This document shows, in pieces, positions 52,756 through 63,900 of a stretch of 64,000 nt of DNA. The position numbers and the translations under genes were made by a program. The notes under the pieces are model-generated. The model was not told where the DNA came from and did not search any database. It saw nothing but the letters and a program-made list of their open reading frames with translations. Origin of the DNA: Saprospiraceae bacterium (GTDB lineage: Bacteria > Bacteroidota > Bacteroidia > Chitinophagales > Saprospiraceae); the NCBI GenBank assembly GCA_016714985.1, contig JADKBS010000006.1, positions 62,001 to 126,000 of the forward strand. Direction: 5' to 3'. The stretch's first letter is position 1, and every line of letters starts with the position of its first letter.

Positions 52756-53148
52756 ATGCATCTCACCCACATCGCCCTTGTCGTCCGGGATTACGACGAA
52801 GCCATAGCGTTCTACACGCAGCAACTCCATTTCCGCTTGGTGGAGGATACGCCGTTGTCGCCGACCAAGCGTTGGGTCATTGTCGAGCCACCGGGCGCTG
52901 AAGGTTCTTGCCAATTGCTGTTGGCCAAGGCCGTGGGCGAAGAGCAGGAGTCCCGAATCGGCAACCAAACAGGCGGCAGGGTCTTTCTGTTTTTGCACAC
53001 CGATGATTTTCAGCGGGATTATGCCAACCTGCTGGCGCAAGGCATCCAAATCGTGCGGCCACCCAGCGTCGAGGCGTATGGGACGGTCTGCGTTTTTGCG
53101 GATTTGTATGGGAATTTGTGGGACTTGATTGGCCGGAATGATGAATGA
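52756..53148 (+). CDS. VOC family (glyoxalase-like) protein
   Basis: 130 residues forming one vicinal-oxygen-chelate domain: LTHIALVVRDYDEAIAFYTQQLHFRLVED at the start, with metal-binding His5, and a C-terminal GTVCVFADLYGNLWDLIG with the conserved D-x-x-G-N-x-x-(D/E). Substrate unknown. The last four codons and the TGA stop are part of an ATGATGA word repeat, so the native stop was probably altered. Confidence 0.9.
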   Translation: MHLTHIALVVRDYDEAIAFYTQQLHFRLVEDTPLSPTKRWVIVEPPGAEGSCQLLLAKAVGEEQESRIGNQTGGRVFLFLHTDDFQRDYANLLAQGIQIVRPPSVEAYGTVCVFADLYGNLWDLIGRNDE

Positions 53149-53174
53149 TAAATGATAAATGATGAATGATGAAT
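53138..53174. repeat. Word repeat (ATGATGA) supplying the VOC gene stop codon
   Basis: Five words from 53138 to 53174; the stop TGA (53146-53148) lies within. A weak opposite arm (GCATTTATCATTTTT) is at 53213-53227. Confidence 0.7.
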
Positions 53175-53301
53175 CGGACCGTGTGTTGATTCATTCTGCC
53201 TTCAGCAGACAAGCATTTATCATTTTTTACAAGTTTGAACATCACACCCTTAGCACCGTTATCTTACTAGCTTTAATTTTTGCAAACATTAAAAACAGCG
53301 A

Positions 53302-56300
53302 TTGAGCCGCTTCCGACGACCTTTCAAAATCCTGTTAATAAGCTTGGCTGCGCTACTGCTCTTGGTGGCCCTGCTGCTGTTTGCACTGCACCAGCCTGCC
53401 ACGCAGCGTTGGCTGACGCCGAAACTGGAAGATTGGCTGGCACAAAAACTCAAAACCGAACTGCATATCGGTGGGGTAGGGGTTCGGTTCCCCAAAATGC
53501 TGGAAATCAAGGACTTGCAGCTAAAAACCCCCGAAGGTGATTCGCTCATGCAAGTGGGTAGCCTCGCCGTTGACCTTGATATGTGGGCCTTGCTTGACCA
53601 GCAGGTGGTGCTGCAAAAAATAGTGCTGGAGAACGCCGATGTTAGGCTGTTTCAGAAAGATGGCAAGGCCAATTTCGATTTTATCCTCGATGCTTTCACA
53701 ACGACGGAAACGGCCCCGAAACCCGAATCCTCTGGCGGCTTCCAATTGCAGTTGGATGGCGCTTCGCTGGAATTGAAGCAAGTGAATTTCACGTGGGAAG
53801 ACGCTGACAATCAGCAGTTTATCGGGGCGAGGGTAGGGGACTTGGAACTGAAACTGAAGGAGGTGGATTTAGTGCAACTGCGCTTTGAAGCAGCTGATTT
53901 CAACTTAACAGATTCCAAAATCACCTACCGTGACCGCTCCACCGCCAGCCCGGACAGCAGCGCCGCCACGGTTTTCGGGTTGTTGCTCCGCAATGCCAGC
54001 ATCGAAAACTCCCAAATCTCCTACGAGACCAACGACTTGAAATTCGACGCCAGCCTGCAAAAAACGGCGCTGACCGATTTTGCGCTGAACCTCGACGAGC
54101 AGGGCGTTAAGCTATCTGCACCCAACATAGAACTGGAAAACAGCGACCTCGCCCTGCGCCAGGCCAAGTCCACCCCCACCCCCGGCAGCTTCAACGCCGC
54201 TGATTTTGACTGGCGTAAACTGAATGCCCAAATCAGCGATTTCAAAATGGAAAACGACAGCATTCAACTGAAAGTTGAGCAGCTTTCCGGCGAGGAGAAA
54301 TCGGGCATTGCCATCCAAAAACTGAGCGGCGAACTGGCCTATTCGCCAGCAGCATTGGACGTGAAAAAGCTCGATTTTCAGGCCAATACGACGAGTTTGA
54401 AGGGCGATTTCAATTTGCAGTTTGGCCAGGAGGGGCAGCCGCCACTGTCCAATTTCACGGTGAAGCTCGGCGACTCGGAGGGTAAACTCGGCGACCTCTT
54501 GCGGTTCCTGCCAACCGACCCCTCACTGGCCGATTTGGAGAAAATGAAGGACACCCGCTGGGCCATTAAAGGGGGCTTGCAGGGCGATATGAAGAACCTC
54601 AAGGCCACGAACCTCGACTTTAGTTTTGGCAAATACACTTACCTGCGTTGCAACGGAAACCTGACCCAAATCGCTGATTTACAGCGCATTGGCGGCAATC
54701 TGCAAATCACGGCGCTGCAATTCGACAAGGACGATTTCACCCCGTTCCTGAAAGGAAAAAACTGGATGCTGCCTGCATACGCCAAGTTGGCGGGTAGCGT
54801 GAATGGGCAGTCGGGCACCTTGAACCTCGACGTGAAGGGCAGCGTCGGCAACCTCGATTCCTTGGCTTTTGCGCCCGTCAAATCCGATACGGCGTATTTC
54901 GATATTGGAGGCAAACTGAGCGGGCTGGCCAGCACCAAGTCCATGCGTTTCGACCTCGACCTGCGGCGCTTGGAGGCGAGGGGCGAGCAGTTCGCCGATT
55001 TCGTTCCGAACAGCATCCAACTGCCCGATTGGATGAGCGCCACGGGCAAGCTAAAAGGCAGCCTCGCTGACTTGAACGCCGACCTGAAATTGACTTCACA
55101 ACGAGATGGCAAGACCAGTAACCTGGCCTTGGTCGGCGACCTGTTCCACCTCGACCAGCCGGACAACCTGGGCTTCGACATGGCCTATTCGGGCAGCCTG
55201 ACCAAACAGGAACTGTCGGCCTTCGTGCCGGATTCCGTTTTGAATCAGTACCTCGATTTGCCCGCCAATTTCACCGTGGAGGGCAAGGCAACGGGCAAGC
55301 CCACGGACTTGGTGGGCAATCTGCTGCTGGGGCTGGGAGAGCGGGGCAGTTTGAAGGTGGATGGAAGTCTGGCCGGTGAAAAATACAAGGCCAGTATCGT
55401 GGGCAATGCTTTGAAAATCAATGAATTGACCGCCGATAGCCTCGTGCCGCAGCTCGAAAACCTGAGCCTCAACCTGCAAGTGGAAGGCGATGGTTTTGAT
55501 GTTGAAAAGACGGCAAAGGCCAAGCTTTCCGGTCAAATCCAAGCGCTGACTTGGGAGGGGAAAAGCTTCGAGGACATAAGCCTTTCTGGGAACTTGAACG
55601 CCGGGAACTTTGACCTAAACCTGAACAGTCCCGAACCCAAATTGAACCTCGTCCTGTCGGCAAATGGCAAGCTCAATGGCCCTTTGCCAATACTGAACTG
55701 GACGGCCTACCTCAACTGCATTGACCTCAAGGCGCTCGGCTTCTCGGCGACAACCGCCACGGCCTGTTTCAAAATGGACGGCTTTGCCAAGGGCAATTCC
55801 TTGGACACGCTTGATGCCCAAATCACGCTGGATGCCATTGATATTCAATACGATACACTTCGTTTGAAGCCGAAGAAAACGACGGTGATTGCCGCTTTGC
55901 ACAATGATGATAACGAAGTGGTGGTCACGTCTGAGTGGTTAAACGCAGAACTGAAAGGCCATTTTGACCTCACCCAATTGCCGCAGTGGGCCGATGGAAT
56001 TTGCGCAGCATTATTTCAAAACAAGTGCTGCAAATGCCCAAACGCTGGACATCCGCAACGACCAGCTTTCCATCAAAATTTCCGTGACGGAACCTTCGCT
56101 CTTCACCAGCGGCCTCGTGCCGGGCCTGACGGGCTTGGAGGAACTGAAACTGGAAGGCGTTTTTAACGGGAAAAACCACGTTTTCCAACTCACGACCAAT
56201 TTGCCGCTAGCCAATTACGAGGGCTGGACGGTGGAGGGGCTGGATTTCACGGCAAAAGGCAATGGCCAAACCGCCGACTATGCCCTGAAAATCCCCAAGG

Positions 56301-58290
56301 TGGAGCAGTACGATAAAGCCTTTGTGCGGGAGCTTAGCCTCACGGGCGACCTCAACGGCGAGCGGGCCACTGCCCTGCTGACAGCCTTGGACAGCGTGGG
56401 CAAGGAGCGCTTCAAGGTCGGCCTCTTCGCCGATGCCGAGAGTTTCAAGGATGGTTACACCGTGCATTTTTCCCCAGCACAACTGCTTGATTACCAGGCT
56501 TGGACGATTGATGCGGAGAACAGCCTGAGCATAGCAGGGCAAGACGTTTCCATCAAAAACTCTACCTGAACAACGGCGAGCAGTCGCTGCGATTGGATGG
56601 GAAAACGGCACTGCAAGCCGACGGCCAGCGCAGCCTAGACTTCGAGGCCAAGTTGCGCCAGCTGCGCCTCGACAATTTTGCCGCCTTCCTGAAAGGCACC
56701 CTCGACAATCCCGTGGGCGTACTGGATGGCGACCTGACGATGGGCGGCACGACGGCCTCGCCACGCCCCGACGGCAACCTCAACCTCAATGGCGTGGCCG
56801 CAACGATAGCCTTGACGGGCGTCCGCTACAAACTGAGCGACAAGGCGTTGGTTTTCACCAAAGACGGCCTCGACCTGACGGGACTCACGCTCACCGACCC
56901 CCGCTCCAATCTGCTGACCATCAACGGGTTGTTGCGCACCACGAACTGGGCCGACCTGCGCTACGACCTCCAAATCGCCTCCAGCAGATGGCAGGTGATG
57001 GACACCAAGGAAAAACCTGGCGTTGAGTATTTCGGCAAACTCTACGCAGCGGTAAACGGGACGGTGCGTGGCCCATTGGCGCAGCCAGACATCAACCTGA
57101 CGGCGAAACCGCTCAGTGGCTCCAAGCTCACCTACATTTACGACGATGCGGCTAGCACTGCCGATGGGAATGGCCTAGTGGTGTTCGTGAGCCGGGACGA
57201 TGGTAAAAAAACAAAGCCCAAGGCCGCCTCCTCACAGAAATACCCTTTCCACTTGAACCTGAACCTGGATGTGAACGACAGCCTGAAACTGACCGTGGTG
57301 ACCGACCCCGGCACCGGCGACAATTTCGAGGGAGAGCTGGACGGGCGCTTGAGTTTGGAGATTTTCCCCGATGGCAAAATGAACCTAGCTGGCCGATGCG
57401 ACGTGAAGAAGGGCGTTTACCATTATTCTTACCAACAGTTGGTAAAACGGGATTTTCAGGTGTCGCCGAGCAGCTTTCTACTGTGGACAGGTGACCCCAC
57501 CAACCCCGAAATTGACCTGACTGCGAGGTACGTGATTCGCACTTCGCCTTTGTACCTTTTGGAGGCAACGGGCAGTGCTACAGATACGGAAGCTGCACGT
57601 AACTATCAGACTTTTTTCATCAATTTCGTCGTGAAAGGTGATGCCAGAAAGCCGGAGGTTTCCTTTGCATTGGAGTATCCAGATGTGCTGGACGGCTACG
57701 AAAGCTTGGCAAATTCTGGCGACCAAACGATTCAGGACGCCATAAGGACGGTGAACGAAGACCAGCCACTGCTTTACCAGCAAATGTTTGCGTTATTGAT
57801 AATGAGTAGTTTCATAAATGACTGGCAATTCGACACCGCTGGCGGCGGAGGGATTAATAATTTCATCACAGACCAATTCAACAGCTTGGCCAGCCAGTAC
57901 ATCAAGTTTGTGGACCTGCAACTCAACGTGGAAGAGGACGCCACTTTTGGCAGCGACAACGTGAAAACGGGCACCACGAACTACAACCTGCAATTGCAAA
58001 AAACATTTCTGAACAACCGCTTGGTTTTTAGGGTGACAGGCGGTGCTGCGGAAGACCGTTCGGAGTCGAGCAGCGAGTGGCGCAGCACCATCGAAAACGC
58101 TTACGTAGAGTTCCTGATCACCCCCGACGGCAAAATCAAGCTGCGGGGCTTCTCCGAGGACGGCCTCGAAATCCTGAACGGCGACGGTGGCCGGAATTCC
58201 GGGGCGGGCGTCGTTTTTACGAAAGAATACAAAAAAGCGGCTGCGGGGGAAAGGGAAGTAGCGGCAGACGTTGGTTTTCAACATTCTTAA
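53302..58290 (+). CDS. tamB: Translocation and assembly module protein TamB, frameshifted twice
   Basis: About 1,660 residues when joined. N-terminal membrane anchor (FKILLISLAALLLLVALLLF near 8-27), then long beta-helical repeats of AsmA/DUF490 type (LEIKDLQLKTPEGDSL, many D-L-N-L strands), and a C-terminal TamB (DUF490) domain GRLSLEIFPDGKMNLAGRCDVKKGVYHY with the final LRVTGGAAEDRS region. TTG start 53302. Frame changes occur near 55993 (one extra or two missing bases) and in the A-run 56555-56559 (one base missing). Spans the periplasm and works with the adjacent TamL. Function of the broken form is uncertain. Confidence 0.9.
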
Positions 58291-58385
58291 AGCTCGCAAC
58301 TTTCGGAATGTTAAAATCCAAATTCTACAGCAGTTTGATAACGACATAGGAAATGAGTGAAAAGAAATATGCTGTCCAACTGTAT

Positions 58386-58476
58386 GTCGCTTTGTCATTG
58401 CCGAAGGCAAACTGCGACGTCATGTGTGTTGTCATATATGACGTCGCAGTTTGCCTTCGGCAATGACAAAAGCGAC
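58386..58476. repeat. Long palindromic element, copy D, tamB-tamL spacer
   Basis: Left arm 58386-58423 and right arm 58438-58476 complement each other except for one missing T; 14-base loop. Arms share GTCATTGCCGAAGGCAAACT with the other copies. Confidence 0.92.
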
Positions 58477-58532
58477 ACATAGCGAGACAAAGCTGGGCGA
58501 CAAAATACTTATAATAATCATTGATTATTCAG

Positions 58533-60839
58533 TTGAAAATCAACCACCTACATCTCCTGGCCATCGCCTTCCTCGCCAGCCTGCTACTCGGCAGTTGCAC
58601 GGGGACGCTGCTATTGCCAAAGGGGGAGCGGCTCTACAAAGGCGCCAAACTCAAGGTCAAGCCCGCCGATAAGCATTGGAAAACAGATGAACTGGAAGCT
58701 GCATTGGAAAAAGACATCGTGTTGCCCCGGCGCTCAAAAAGCCTTTTTGGCCTGCGGCCAAGGATTGGGGTTTACAACGTCTTTCACAACCCGAACAAGG
58801 AAAAAGGCTTCGGCAACTGGGTGGCAAAGCGCTTTGGCAAAGAACCCGTTTTATACGAAGCAGGCATCATCACCCAGCACCAGACCCGGATGAAAAACAC
58901 GGCGGCTGCGCACGGTTTTTTCTCGGTGCGGGTGGATACGAAGGTCAAGGGCTTTTGGAAAAAACGGAAGCTGCGGCACAAGGTCTATCTGCTACAGCCC
59001 GCTAAAATCATCCACCAACTGCAATACCCAGCCGACTCCACGGACATCGGTCGGCGCCTGTCGCAACTGCAGGCCAGCAGCCTTTTGAAGCTTGGCAAGC
59101 CTTATAGTTTTGAAAAACTCGGCCTCGAACGCCAGCGCCTCACCGATTCGTTGCGCAACGAGGGCTGGTTCAATCTGGCACCAGAGAACCTGATTTTCAA
59201 GGCAGACACACTAACTTCGGACAGTGCAGTAAGCTTAAAATTAGCCTTCAAGGACGATGTGACCAACCGGGAAAAGCGCCGCTACCGTATCAGTGAAATC
59301 GTCATTTACCCCGATCATGACCCGCAGACCGCCGGGGAACAGGGCCAGCGACGGGAGGCCGTGGACAGTTGCACGGCCTTTGTCTTCGGTGAAATGCCCT
59401 TGAAAAAGCGGGTCATCCTAGACAATATACGCTTCGGCTGCGGCGAGTATTTTTCCAATGAAAAATACCGGAGCACCCTCTTCCGCCTGCTAAACCTAGG
59501 CTTTTACAAGTTCGTGAACATCCGCTACGAGCAGTCGGTGTTGGCCGATAGCCTGCTGGAGGCGCATGTTTACCTCACGCCACAAGTGCCGAAGAAACTG
59601 GAAGCCTCGGTCTCCGGCATTTTCTCCAAAGAATACTACGGGGCGCAAGCTGGCTTGAATTGGCAGCACCGCAACCTGCTCGGCGCTGCCGAAACACTGC
59701 GCTTGGGCTGGGAGGGGAATTGGGTACAGTACGGCAACAGTAATAATATTTTCACCAGCGAAACCAAGGCTTCGCTGACCCTGCCGCAGCGGATTCCCGG
59801 TTGGAAAATGCGGCAAAAAAACGCACTGACGGCTACCCGTTTTTCCTTGCAGCATGAGCTGATTTATTACAATGTGCTGGACACCATTAATGACGTCAAA
59901 ATCGGCATCGGCATCCACAGCGTGGAAGGCGAAGGCGGCTTTTATTGGAAGAAAAACAAGCAAGGGACGGTGACGCATGAATTGAACCCCTTCAACGCTG
60001 GGGTGCAGTTCAGCCATTTTAGTATTGCTGGATTGAAGGAAGCTGTGTTGGCTGATATTCCCAACGATAGCACGGGCTTGTTCCTAACTTTTGCTACGCA
60101 AGTGCGGTTGAAGCCCAACTATGCTTTTGTCTTTGACAACCGCTCCATAGTGCGTTCGAAGTGGCCAACCGTTTTCCGGCAGCGGTTCGTGCTGAATGGC
60201 AGCGGCTTCCTCTTGCCGAAAGCCGTCGCCAAGGCCACCGACCTGGGCTACCCGCTCAATTTTTTCACGGAGACAGACTTCCGGCAGTACCTGAAAATTC
60301 AGCGCAAGACCACCTTTGCCTACCGGCTCGCATTTTCGAGCGGTTTTGTGCTTTCCAAGCAAAGCGGTTTCACACCCCTTGACCTTTACACCATCGGCGG
60401 GCCATCGAGCGTTCGGGCCTTCCGGCCTCGCTATATTGGCCCTGGCAGCCGCCTTCCCGCCGACTTGGAACCTGACTCCGACGAAGACCTCGTCGTCAAC
60501 AACCGCATCGGCAACCTGCTGCTGCTGGGCAGTGTGGAGCTGCGCCAACAACTCGGCAAGAACTGGGAACTGGCGGCGTTCTACGATGCTGGGAATATCT
60601 GGTTCACCAAATCGGCGGGCGGCACGGCGGAGGAGCAGTTTGGCAGTGATTTCTATGAGGAGTTGGCCTCCGGCGCTGGCCTCGGCATCCGTTTCAGCCT
60701 CAGCCTGTTCATCCTGCGCCTCGACCTCGCCTTCCCCGTTTCAAAGCCCTACCTGCCCCTAGGCAGCCGCTGGATTGGTCAGGGAGGATATGGCAGCGTG
60801 GCGCCGCAAGTGAATTTTGCGTTTGGGCATCCGTTTTGA
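58533..60839 (+). CDS. tamL: TamL-type lipoprotein, BamA/TamA family (Omp85)
   Basis: 768 residues from TTG 58533 (KINHLHLLAIAFLASLLLGSC); a TTG at 58521 is possible. Lipobox LLGSC places the lipidated Cys near 21, the feature that distinguishes Bacteroidota TamL from TamA. POTRA-like segments occupy about 30-340 (KHKVYLLQPAKIIHQLQ, YRISEIVIYPD), then the surface-antigen barrel with TIGGPSSVRAFRPRYIGPG near 620 (the Omp85 loop-6 VRGY/F motif) and a final GYGSVAPQVNFAFGHPF strand. Forms the outer-membrane partner of TamB. Confidence 0.92.
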   Translation: MKINHLHLLAIAFLASLLLGSCTGTLLLPKGERLYKGAKLKVKPADKHWKTDELEAALEKDIVLPRRSKSLFGLRPRIGVYNVFHNPNKEKGFGNWVAKRFGKEPVLYEAGIITQHQTRMKNTAAAHGFFSVRVDTKVKGFWKKRKLRHKVYLLQPAKIIHQLQYPADSTDIGRRLSQLQASSLLKLGKPYSFEKLGLERQRLTDSLRNEGWFNLAPENLIFKADTLTSDSAVSLKLAFKDDVTNREKRRYRISEIVIYPDHDPQTAGEQGQRREAVDSCTAFVFGEMPLKKRVILDNIRFGCGEYFSNEKYRSTLFRLLNLGFYKFVNIRYEQSVLADSLLEAHVYLTPQVPKKLEASVSGIFSKEYYGAQAGLNWQHRNLLGAAETLRLGWEGNWVQYGNSNNIFTSETKASLTLPQRIPGWKMRQKNALTATRFSLQHELIYYNVLDTINDVKIGIGIHSVEGEGGFYWKKNKQGTVTHELNPFNAGVQFSHFSIAGLKEAVLADIPNDSTGLFLTFATQVRLKPNYAFVFDNRSIVRSKWPTVFRQRFVLNGSGFLLPKAVAKATDLGYPLNFFTETDFRQYLKIQRKTTFAYRLAFSSGFVLSKQSGFTPLDLYTIGGPSSVRAFRPRYIGPGSRLPADLEPDSDEDLVVNNRIGNLLLLGSVELRQQLGKNWELAAFYDAGNIWFTKSAGGTAEEQFGSDFYEELASGAGLGIRFSLSLFILRLDLAFPVSKPYLPLGSRWIGQGGYGSVAPQVNFAFGHPF

Positions 60840-60846
60840 TAAAAAA

Positions 60847-60914
60847 AGGCCATACCATGATTTTAAACTTCTATTGCTATTGACAATTTCTGTTTTAAAA
60901 TCACGGTATGGCCT
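60847..60914. terminator. Hairpin between convergent tamL and T9SS cargo genes
   Basis: AGGCCATACCATGATTTTAAA (60847-60867, first 20 shown in part) pairs with 60894-60914 over 21 bases with one mismatch. Preceded by seven A, so on the minus strand it is followed by a T-run. A bidirectional terminator position. Confidence 0.65.
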
Positions 60915-60949
60915 CGAACTTACTTGCCTTAATTTAGACTTTCCTAAAC

Positions 60950-63900
60950 CTATTTTAGAACTACTTTGCCAGTAAAGAGCACAACACCTTCATTTTCAAT
61001 CGAATAGAAATAAATGCCGGGCGTCATTCCCTTGCGCTCGAAGACGAACTTATCACCTCTAACGGCTTGGCGGTATGCGAGTTTGCCAAGTTGGTCTTGC
61101 ATTGTGAAATGGGCGTTTTCACCCAACTCGATTGGCAAAGCAAACGTCACGGCGCCGAAAGCGGGGTTGGGGTACACCGTAGGCTGACCGTGGACGTTCG
61201 CAGTTTCACTTGCACTATTTATCACCTCAATAAAATCTTCGCCAATGGTATGGAACACCCTATTTGTGGTGATTGGCTCGTTGAAGTCGAAGTAGATGGC
61301 AGCCGTGTTTTCGATGACCGAACCAAGCGCCAGGTTCGGCTTTTGCTTCGCAACGAACTTCACAAAGCCTTGTGAACCAGCCAGGTTCTCGGTCGAATCG
61401 GGCAGCAGGATGTTTTCAAAAATGAAACGCACCGTATTGCCCTCCTTGAGGTCGTACGAGTAGTTATGGCTGCTCGCACCCGGACGGATGCTGGTTGGGT
61501 CGAGGTATTGCGACAGCACATCCTCAATCACAACGGTAAAGGCCGTATCCGTGCCCGTGTTCTGGAATCGGATGAGGTACTCGATGTCCGTATTGCGGTA
61601 AATGAAATGGTCATCGCCATAGCCCACTGGTATGGCACGTTTGTCGTTCGGGTCGAAGGAGCCTTGGTTCTCTTGGCAATCCACGGCTATGAACGGGTTA
61701 GGGTTCTCCACTGGGAAGAGGTTCACCAAGCCGAGTTCGTTGATGCCGTCACAGCCTTCCAAGGATATGGACACGTTGCCGGGGTAGGGATGGGCCGGGG
61801 CTTGCTCGGCCTCCAAGCGCCAAGTAGCGCCATCGGCGGGGATGGGCGGCACCTGGTAAGTTTGGCCTGCGCCAAGGTTGAAACTCCCCTGCATGTACAT
61901 GATGACATCTTCTACCACGATAAAATCGAGTGGGGCGGCCATACTGCCGGTGCCAGTGTTCTTGATGGTCAGGCGAACCTCATCGTTCAGGCAGTTGCCT
62001 TCCACTTCGATGTTTGCCCCCGACCAATTGGCGTTCTGTGGGCAAAGCGTGTCGGGGTAGATGCGGGCCTCGGTGCAGTGGGTCTGGCCAAGTTCAGCCT
62101 CGCAGCTCAGGTCGAAATTGATGAGGAAATTCTCGCATTGGCCAGCGGCCAAATCACCCGTAGCGAAGCTGTAACTATTGCCGCTGAGCAATAGGCCGGG
62201 TATGCTGCTGCTGTTGTATTCCATGAAACTGTCCAATTCGACAATTACATAGGTATCTTCAATCAATGAAGCGCTGTAATTGCAATAGCTGACCGTGTAA
62301 TTGTTTGCGAAGCAACGGCGCAGGTACGGCGTGGCGAGGCTCACCTCCATCCGGGCACAATCGGAGTCGAGTTGAACGGGGATGTCTTGCTGAACTACGT
62401 TGCTATTAGTCAAAGCAACTGTCCAAGTGGTGGGGCAGGTCAGGCCGTAGTTGAAAGCAACATCTAAGCTGATTTCCAATTCCGTGTCGGTAGCACAGAT
62501 TTCATCGAACAGGTAATTTCCGTTGGCATTGGTCGTGGCATGGTAGTATTGCCCGCTGTTGTTGCCGATGGCTTTTACCTTCCAATTGGCAAGGCTTGGT
62601 TCTCCGGCATCAAAGTCGCAGCTTGCATCGCTGTCACGGAACACCTTGCCCGCTGCACTGTATTGAACCGTGTCGTTGTAATTGTAGCGGATGATTTGAA
62701 GGTAGCTGTATAGGCTGTTGCCAGCGCCGAGGTTTTGCACTGGAAGGCCATTTTCAAGTTGGTAAACGGAACCTCCATTTTCCCAAGCCGTGTAACCATC
62801 CCCAGGGTTGCCATCGTTGTTGAGGTCGAGGCGGGGGAGGTCGGTAGGAGCTTCGGAGGGGTCTGCACTGCACCAGTTGATGAGCGACCAAGTACGGTGA
62901 ACGAGGGTAGGCTGGTTGTTGCAGTTGAAGTTAAATACCTGATCCGAGTAGGTGATGGCGAGCTGTGTTTGGTTTCCTTGGACGAAGGTCAAGGTCTGTG
63001 GTTCGCCAACATCGCCGGGCAGAAAATCTTTCGGCAAATTGAAAGAGAAATCATAAGCTACGGTAATTGTTTGCGAAGCAAACGTTGAATTGCCAGATAA
63101 ATCAATTGCCAAGAAATTCCGGGTAATGGTTCTTATACCACCGCAGGAGTTTGTCACCAAATCAAAGGATTGCAGCACTGTGTTCACGCCGCAATAGTCC
63201 CAAACCTCCACTGCTCCAAAATATTGGTTCATCTGCTGTGCGTTGTTTGGGTCAAGGTTTAGCGCAGCGAGGTCATCTGAATGGATGGTGCTATCCGGCG
63301 GCACGTAGGAGAAATAGGGGGCCACCAAGTCGGGATTGCATTTTGGCGGGATGATTTCCACCGTGACGTTGCAGTACTGCGTGTTGCCAGCTGCATCGGC
63401 CACCCAGAGATAGACGTTTTCATAGACACCTACTGCGGTGAAATTGGCCGAGGTCGTGGTCGGCATGGTCTGCGAGGGCAGGGTTGCTATTTCAATGGCA
63501 AAGCTCAAAGCAGAACAATTGTCGTAGCTGCCTTCATCCAGCACTTCAGCTGGCAGGATGGTGAGGTTGGGGCCGTTGACGGCAAATTGGGCCACCGTGT
63601 TTTCGACGCAAACAGCTACGGGCGGCACGGTATCCAATAAACAAGTGACATCGGTCAAGTATATTTTTTGCAAATACTTCACGCCACCCGTTTGCGGCAG
63701 CGAACCGCCTGTGTAATGAACGCCATCGTTAAACGACCTTGCTACGTAGCTGTCACCAAGAATGCCATCGCCGTTTGTGTCGAGGCGGGGCAGCACTGGG
63801 AACGGCTGCTGTAAATCAACGCTACACCAGTTGATGATGCTCCAAGTGCGGTCAATTTGGTCGGTATTTCCGTCGTTGTTCAGGTCATATTCGACATCGT

